DNA from: Siphonodentalium dalli
Lineage: Eukaryota > Mollusca > Scaphopoda > Gadilida > Siphonodentaliidae
Assembly (NCBI GenBank): GCA_032622095.1
Contig: CP136066.1
Coordinates: forward strand, 191,510,816 to 191,574,815
Direction of reading: 5' to 3'
Length of the DNA: 64,000 nt
Shown here piece by piece: positions 57,090-64,000 of the stretch (the first letter of the stretch is position 1; every line of letters begins with the position of its first letter). The notes under the pieces were generated by a model, which had not been told where the DNA came from, searched no databases, and was given only the letters and a program-made list of their open reading frames with translations. The position numbers and the translations under genes were made by a program.

Positions 57090-58222
57090 CTAGAATAGCC
57101 AGCTGATTAATACAAAGAAATGTTGTAATTTCGCGAAAGCCTAATCTAACAAAGAAACGAACCTAACGCGAATAGCATAGAAACGAAACACACCTCTGAT
57201 AGAGTCAAACAAATGTAGATAAATAATGAAATAATTGTGCAAAAATTAGCACTGACATTAAACTCGTGAAGTCCGAAATTAACAATACCATAGCTTGTAA
57301 TATTGACCCGACATTTTTTCGTTCGTAAAATAAGTATTGAATTTTCTGACAAATATGTATGGTTAAAATTGTCAAATAGGTATTGCTTGTGAGGGGTCAG
57401 ACATGGCTGATGTTAGTCTAGATTTCCACACAAAAAGTACTTTTGTGAACAGAATTGCATACTAAGTATTTATTTTACAATTGTATCAATTTAAGGCGTT
57501 GACCCGACATCTATTCGTTTGTAAAATAAGTATCGAGTTTGTTCTGCCAACTGACATATATGGCACCAGAAAACTTGATAGTGCACGCAACAGTTTTCCT
57601 TGCCATCAGGAACATGGAGAAGGCAGCAAGAAACAAATAAGACTTTTTGTTATTATTATTTGTGTATTTAGTTTGTGTTGCATTCGTTTAGATATACAAT
57701 GCTGTTTTTATACATACATATATAGTTTGTTTGTCAATACCCATTACACCACTAATTTGGAAGAATAATCATATGAACTAGATATAATGTGAGCGCTGAA
57801 TGGTCATGTTGTCACTAATGAGATTTGCGCGGTGTGGTGACATAATTACACATTTGATGGGTATAACGCAACAGGCATTTTCGCTTCACTTAAACAACTA
57901 AGCGCTGCAATGTGTAATGTGTTTCCCAACCCTCGCAAGCTTCATTTGTGTCAGAGCGACCCCATTGTGTAAACGTGCGCGCGTATGTGAAAGCATATCA
58001 CATTTCCTTTCATTTACAGAGGCGATGGTAATTAAATGCAGTCGCGCTCATTTAGTAAAATCCATACAGCAATATGAGCGTGTATAAACACTAAGGCTCA
58101 AATGTGTCTTGTTCCCACCCTGGAGCGGCATCATGCAGAACAAAGCTCCTTTGTGGAAGCTATTTACCACTCCGCGTGAAGCTCATTGGTAATAATCGTG
58201 CCAAATTACATCTTCTTCTATA
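57090..58222. other. Non-coding stretch right of the foldback
   Basis: A word TTGACCCGACATNTATTCGT with AAATAAGTAT occurs twice (about 57303 and 57497). Open frames here have no domain. Nothing else recognised. Confidence 0.45.
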
Positions 58223-58435
58223 TCTATATTTGCGAATGTCTGTCTGTCTGTGTCCTATAGAAATTCACAGGGGACCACCTAGATGGCACAAGAGGGGTCT
58301 AAATAGGGGTAACTTTTTACGAGAAAGATAATGGCGAGGGTTAGAATTTTCTAAAGTGATTTTTCTATAGTGACGCCGTTGTTGTCAGGGGCAGAAAAGA
58401 GGGAGGGGCAGAACAAAAAATTGTCACGGATTGCC
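58223..58435 (+). mobile_element. Helitron-family 5' end, truncated
   Basis: After a flanking A the sequence starts TCTATATTTGCGAATGTCTG, then TCTATAGAAATTCAC-like, GGGGACCACCTAGATGGCAC, AGGGGTCTAAATAGGGGTAA and TTGTTGTCAGGGGCAGAAAA blocks. The same blocks run in the other direction at 63170-63316. It breaks off where the minisatellite-family fragment begins, so no 3' end is present. Confidence 0.6.
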
Positions 58436-59310
58436 TTATATTCCTATGCATCTCACCATGGACTCCTCACTCATAACCATATAGTCACTCCTTGTATACC
58501 TATCCACATCATTCATGACCATAGTCCATACAGTAACTCCCTGTATACCTATTCACATCACCTACGATCATACAGTAACTCCATGGCTACCACCTTGGCA
58601 TCCACCCTGTATCCAGTTGATATGTTTTAGCATAATGGACCAGAATAGCCACATATTATGGCTCATCCCAGTTCCGTTTCAAAGTTCTGCCCATTTCCTT
58701 TCAATAATATGGCAAGAATCACAAAAGAGGTTCTCCGCAAAATTCCATACTGCAACTTTAAAATGAATTTGTCATGCCCCATACGGAACTGGGACAAACA
58801 GAATAGAACGTAGTTGTCAGTTAATTAACTAACACGTATAATAACCAAGTGAGTCACAATTTACTACCTTGTCGGATAACGCAGAGAATAATGTTCGGGA
58901 TATATGTAAAAAATTAACTTTTTACAAATTTGGTTGCCATTTTGGAAGCCATCTTGAGCAATTTGGTCTATAAACACCGTAGTGTGACACATTTAAGATA
59001 GACCAAAACAATAAATACCTTTGATACCAATGATAGTTGCATTTTACTTTTAAAAATTGTTCAACCCTTAAAAGTGAATTTTTGCCGATATTTATGTCAA
59101 GTTTGCGAGAGAGAAATCCAATATTTCTGGTGATATCAGTGGTGACAATAGTAACAATCATCCATGGTGCATCATACATGTTAGTATTCAATGTATATAA
59201 TACAGATTAGCCAATTTTATATATCAACCACAACTTGTAAGCCATTGCAGGACACCTTGGGGCAATATTTACCATTTTTCATATTTTCGGTGGCCATTTT
59301 GGAAATTTTC
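58435..59310 (-). mobile_element. Partial copy of the minisatellite foldback family
   Basis: A few minisatellite units (58435-58590) are followed by CCACCCTGTATCCAGTTGAT, GTTAATTAACTAACACGT, TTGCCATTTTGGAAGCCATC and TTGCAGGACACC blocks in the order of the right arm at 25150-26340. It ends near 59300 inside the GGCCATTTTGG segment. Confidence 0.75.
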
Positions 59311-59978
59311 TACACCAATTTCATTCCCATTGAAGTAAAACATCCGTCCAATAAAATAAAGCACATAGTTGTTGACATTCTATTAACAGCCTGTGTGGTT
59401 TGTCGTTAAAATGACTATCAAAATCGTCTTGCAAAAAAAAAAATCGAAAATTTCACCCCTCTTTTTCAAATCCTCTTTCTGTATCTATTACGGAACCCTC
59501 GTTAATGGCAAATGTCTTAAAATGACGCTATAATATCACGCTTGATGACTGTCTCAAAAACATTGCCATTTACTAATGATTAATGTGAAGAAAAATGGAA
59601 GATATGGTGAAATATTAATTAAATTTCCTATTTTCGTGCATATGACGTCATTTTTCGGCGGCCATTTTGAATTTTGTTCGAAATTATTTGCCGTCATTTT
59701 GAAGAAGGACATCATACCAACAAAATGGCATACATTTTGTCTGTGTCTTTTGCTAACAACCGATCTATTACAACGATTAAATACAGCTGGTCGGAATTAG
59801 ATGAAATGGCGGCCATCTTGGATTCAAATGGCTCTAGCACCTAGTAGGGCCACCTTTATTTTTCGGTGAAATCCGGATTCTTTATCTGGATACCATAGGA
59901 AACAATAAAAATAAGGTTATTTGTAATCATCGGTGGGGGGGGGGGGGGTGCAGATGGACCTTATTGGCTCCCCGACTA
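59311..59978. other. Non-coding spacer with a long G run
   Basis: GCGGCCATTTTGAATTTTG and GGCGGCCATCTTGGATTC words occur, as in the foldback family, but no continuous match is seen. A run of about 15 G stands near 59935-59948. Confidence 0.4.
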
Positions 59979-62571
59979 TAAGGGTACAATCGAGATGGCA
60001 CCAGTCTTGCCAGACTATGCCACCCCCCACAATATACGACAGAATTATCAATAATTTTCACCATTATTATGTAATAGATATGTGTATTGCAAATAAAATA
60101 TCCTATCGTAATCAAGGCGGTCTAACAGGGGTAACTTTTTACGAGTAAGATAATGGTGCGGGTTAAAATTTTCTAAAGTGACGTTGTTGGTGTCAGGGGA
60201 GGGGTTATTTTTAGCACAGATTTCGACCAAATTGATATATTATTCTTCTCCATGATACGAGGAATATAAAAGTGTGATTTAAAGACGCGAAATTGGTAAC
60301 GTTTGTGTGAGAGATGGGGGGGGGGGGTAATAACTATAATAAGAATTTGTTTAGTTGCCGATTACCACCAAACTTATATATAATCATCTCCATTGTATAA
60401 TGCATGCATGAGTCTATTAGACGTGGTTTAAATATGACAAAAGTGGCGCGGTTCAAGTCATGCATGAGAGGAGTTGCATCAAAGTTGATACAAATATATT
60501 TATCACTGATTCTACCAAATTCATGCACGTTCTTCTCTAATGATATGATGAATTAAATCACATTTGGGGTCGTTTTGGGTCATGCATGGCGAGAGGAGAT
60601 TCACTAGCATTTATAATGTTAAATTCGCCGATATCCAAAAAAGTTATATATAGTCATCTCCCAGGCCATCTCCATGTCGTTCTAAGGAGTTTTTGGCATT
60701 CCAATTTCACAATCTCGACAAATGGTGACCGAATTAAGTCACTTGAACAATTATATCTTCTCAACTGTCATATTTATATGGAGACGGAAATTAGGGCATT
60801 CCTATAATGATCTAACAACACGTATACATAGAAGAAAGCATTAAAAGTATATGTATTTAAGAGATACATATATTCATTCAAACTGAGGGACCTTGAATCG
60901 TCAGAGTATTGCATATTAGAATGACTCATGTATATATTATAACACTAGAAGGGTTACCCGCCGTTGCCCAGGTTAAAGTGATGCGAAACCCTCTGTGGAT
61001 ATTTGGTGGGGATAGAGGATACTCTTGCTCTCAAAGTGTTACATGTATTCTCATAAATTGTATATCCAAATGGCATCACAAAACATGATTCTTACACATG
61101 GAATATAAGTAGTGGCTCACCTTGTCAGGTCGGAGCGATTATCATTTTGTTTATCGTGTTTAATCCGTCCCACCAATAAATAAGTATTTATTTATTTACA
61201 ACTGCGTATACTTCAGACGTTATAGCATGAAACATGAACATTATAAACACATTAGTTCGAAAAAATAAAAGACGACAATTGTGTTTTAAATAGAGATGTA
61301 TCAATCAATCAATCATCAATCTAGTTTATCATATCTGCATGAAGATACAGATGTTTTAAAGATATGTCCAGGTGCTCCTCTGTTCTGGTGCTATATACTT
61401 GCTAATCATTTTCAGTTTAAAAGAATTGATGTTATGCTAGTATGGCAGCTACATGTGCCCTACACAGCGATATTTTGAGTTGTTTGTGTTAGGCGGTGAG
61501 TCTGTTCTAAAAAATGAAAGAAATCATCTGTATCGGGCAGATATACCCTTGTCAGATGTCACTATTGGAGGACCCTGAAAAGTCATGTGCTACGGACTGC
61601 GTTTCCTTTATCTCAGAAATAACCATATTTGACTGCACACTGTGACCACTATTTTTGAAAAGGCCTGCTCTACATTTCGATATATCTTTTTTTGTGGAAA
61701 CGATATTGAATGGGACAGACTCAATCGTGTTATAATATATACATGAGCCATTCTAATATGCAATCCTCTGACGATTCAAGGTCCCTCAGTTTGAATGAAT
61801 ATTTGTATCTCTTAAAAAGATTGATATAAATATACTTTTAATGCTTTCTTCTATGTATCTGTGTTGCTAGATCATTATAGGAATGCACTGATTTCCATCC
61901 CCATATAAATATGACAATTGAGAAGATATAATTGTTCAAGTGACTTAATTGTGCAATTGGAATGCCAAAAACTCCTTAGAACGACATGGAGAATATTGGA
62001 GATGGCATGGCAGATGACTATATATAACTGTGTTGGATATCGGCGAATTGAACAATCTTAGTGAATCTCCTCTCGCATTCCATGACCCAAACGACCCCAA
62101 ATGTGATTTAATTCATCATATCATTAGAGAAGAACGTGCATGAATTTGGTGGAATTAGTGTAAATATATTTGTATCAACTTTGATGCAACTCCCTCATGC
62201 ATGACTTGAACCGCGCCACTTTTGATCATAATTAAACCACGTCTATTAGACTCATGCATGCATTTTATAATGGAGATGATTATATATAAGTTTGGTGGTA
62301 ATCGGCAACTAAAAAAATTCTTATCATAGTTATTACCCCCCCCCCATCTCTCACCCAAACGGCACCAATTTCACGTATTTAAATCACAAGTTTATATTCT
62401 TCCTATCACGGAGAAGAATAATATATCAATTTGGTCGAAATCTGCGCTAAAAATAGCCCCTCCCCTGACACCAACAACGTCACTTTAGAAAATTTTAACC
62501 CGCACCATTATCTTACTCGTAAAATGTTACCCCTGTTAGACCGCCTTGGTGCCATCTCGATTGTACCCTTA
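59979..62571. repeat. Inverted repeat, arms of about 0.85-0.97 kb
   Basis: The left arm (about 59979-60945) and right arm (about 61736-62571) are reverse complements, including C and G runs (60315 and 62337) and all landmarks such as TTCTAAGGAGTTTTTGGCAT. The left arm carries an extra segment of about 106 bp (about 60003-60110). The units inside each arm are the 130-bp Helitron-family repeats. The spacer is about 790 bp. Confidence 0.8.
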
Positions 62572-63316
62572 AAGTTATATATAGAACACAGACAGATATT
62601 CGCAAATATTTGATTCATTGTATCATTTGAGAAGAACGTGTATGAGTTTGATGGTAATTGGCACTAAACATATTTTTATAAGTTTTTGGTGACCTTCCCG
62701 TCCCTATTTCGGACTCAAGCGGCGCCACTTTTGACATCATTAAACCACACACTTAGACTCATTATAGAGATGAATATATATATAATTTATGAAAATTGGC
62801 GAGTATACAAATTCGTTTCAAATTTAGGGCCACCATTGCATATCTCTCACCCAAAAGGCACCAATTTGGCGCATTTAAACCACACGATTAGATTATTTGT
62901 ATCACGGAGAAGAATATGTTTCAATCAGGTGGAAATCGGCGCTAAACATATTGTGTATCAATGTTTGTGTCCCTCTCACCATCTAGGCACCCCTGACTAG
63001 AATGGCCCCACTTTTGACATCTTGAAACCACAGAATTAGACTCCTGATATCATGGAGATTATTATTTTGTAAGTTTGGTGCTAATCCATGACTAATTTTT
63101 TTTTATCAAATTTAGTGCCCATCCCACCCACCCCCATCTCTGCCCCTCCCCCTTTTCTGCCCCTGACAACAACGGCGTAGTTTAGAAATTTCTAACCCTC
63201 GCCATTATCTTTCTCGTAAAAAGTTACCCCTATTAGACCCCTTTTGTGCCATCTAGGTGGTCCCCAGTGAATTTCTATAGAACACAGACAGACAGACAGA
63301 CAAATATATATATAGA
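60945..63316 (-). mobile_element. Candidate non-autonomous Helitron, 2.4 kb
   Basis: Read on the minus strand it starts after A with TCTATATATATATTTGTCTG at 63316 and ends with a stem ACCTG / CGGGT (loop of 8), then AACCCTTCTAG at 60945, followed by T. The end geometry matches the Helitron at 46857. Inside are five or more 130-bp units with CGATTTCCACCAAA-type and GGGGAGAGGGGC-type words. No coding sequence. The 3' terminus coincides with the inner edge of the inverted repeat above. Confidence 0.6.
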
Positions 63317-63535
63317 TACCTGAACACACGTCCGCATTTATAATAGTGAAATATACGCTGTAATAACTGAAGACAGGAGTTAAAGTTTTCTGAACTTGTC
63401 CTCCAATCCCTCAGTCTCTGTATAATAACATATGTTTTATCAACTTAATTAATGGGAGAATTCATTTAGTATAGAAATGGTTAAATTATATAAAAGCTTG
63501 CATATTTTACTTTTATTCTTATAATTGTTTTACAG
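63317..63535. other. Likely intron sequence
   Basis: AT-rich non-coding DNA that ends in a pyrimidine-rich TTGTTTTACAG acceptor at 63535. Confidence 0.4.
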
Positions 63536-63706
63536 TTGACCGTGACCTTTTAGGAGCCCAGTTCAAGGCATGCCAGGTACTTGCGACGATAGGATTCGTT
63601 CTGTCCCTCGCTGATGTCATTCTACTATGCCTGTATCTTTTCGTTCCTCCAATGGCAGATAATTCCATTCTACAGATGGTTGCAATGGGTTTTGCGTTCG
63701 GAAGCG
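63536..63706 (+). CDS. Internal exon of a claudin/PMP22-like four-span membrane protein
   Basis: The exon lies between an acceptor TTTTACAG at 63535 and a donor AGCG/GTGAGT at 63706. It is 171 bp, both borders phase 1. The text is DRDLLGAQFKACQVLATIGF, then VLSLADVILLCLYLFVPP, then NSILQMVAMGFAFGSG. A long hydrophobic stretch after an AQ-x2-AC-x-VL motif is what the second transmembrane helix of claudin/PMP22/EMP-type proteins looks like, and the last residues would start the third helix. The first extracellular loop with its W-x-C...C signature should lie upstream, but no such exon was recognised before 63.5 kb. The next exon would lie beyond the window. The fold class is an inference; another polytopic membrane protein is possible. 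Confidence 0.5.
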
Positions 63707-64000
63707 GTGAGTTTTGTTATGTTATATCCGATCTGTAGAACGTGGACACCATTGGGGACGTAGACACATGTGTCTCATCCAAACTTTGATTAAAATGTTC
63801 AATAGTTGGAAAGTTCATAATTGACAAAACATTAGTTGAAAGTTTCACACTAAAAATGGGCTGAATTTGTGCTGATGGTTTGATTTTCCAACCAGTAATG
63901 GCGTGTTCACATGGGCGAGCCAAAAATATCAGGTTTGTCACATGTGATTAGTTTGACCAATGAAAAATATGATACGAGAAAATACCCGACCAAGGTATTG
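63707..64000. other. Likely intron start
   Basis: It follows the donor of the membrane-protein exon. No exon is seen before the window ends. The minus-strand frame here has no support. Confidence 0.4.

Noticed and set aside
1-64000. Bacterial-style operons, ribosome binding sites or a prokaryotic defence system
   Set aside because: The coding density is far too low, and introns, LINEs and Helitrons show that this is animal nuclear DNA.

Overview
The window looks like a repeat-rich, AT-rich stretch of an animal nuclear genome, most likely a mollusc. The support is spliced exons with GT..AG borders (a C-type lectin domain, a secreted PAN/Apple-type exon, a claudin/PMP22-like membrane exon), several retroelement classes typical of invertebrates, Helitrons, many tandem repeats, and no bacterial operon structure. 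'Mollusc' is an inference from the style of the repeats and lectin and is not proven here.

Layout. 1-3.4 kb: a 5'-truncated LINE with target-site duplications. 3.7-6 kb: three tandem-repeat families of about 170-240 bp. 6.5-7.1 kb: relic of an unknown secreted protein. 8.3-10.7 kb: a tandem repeat, then pieces of Penelope-like elements in both orientations, then a Helitron-related repeat. 11.8-12.4 kb: CR1/Jockey-like LINE relic. 13.4-13.7 kb: first exon of a secreted PAN-domain gene. 14.3-21.6 kb: tandem repeats, ending in an array built on the palindrome TTGCGATAAATCGCAA. 21.6-26.8 kb: a large foldback element whose arms carry a 42-bp minisatellite; one arm recurs alone at 34.6-37.5 kb and pieces recur at 39.6-40.2, 46.7-48.6 and 58.4-59.3 kb. 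27.3-28.3 kb: the C-type lectin gene. 28.5-28.9 and 33.2-33.5 kb (plus a broken copy at 26.9 kb): a MITE whose ends are themselves long hairpins. 29.3-31.4 kb: degenerate Jockey/CR1-like LINE. 32.3-32.8 kb: tRNA-derived SINE. 42.0-43.9 kb: a broken gene for a protein with two kinds of internal repeat and a conserved C-terminal module. 44.0-44.7 kb: element with TATACCCCC-type ends. 46.9-47.6 kb: a non-autonomous Helitron inserted in the minisatellite. 48.6-57.1 kb: the most striking object, an 8.5-kb inverted repeat whose arms are mostly an 83-bp satellite with higher-order organisation. 58.2-63.3 kb: Helitron-family sequences in inverted arrangement, including a 2.4-kb candidate with both termini. 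63.5-63.7 kb: the claudin-like exon.

Only three host exon sets look intact. Nearly everything else is mobile or tandem DNA, much of it arranged as inverted repeats at scales from 65 bp to 8.5 kb. All similarity calls were made by reading motifs, without database searches; repeat boundaries are approximate to a few bases or more.
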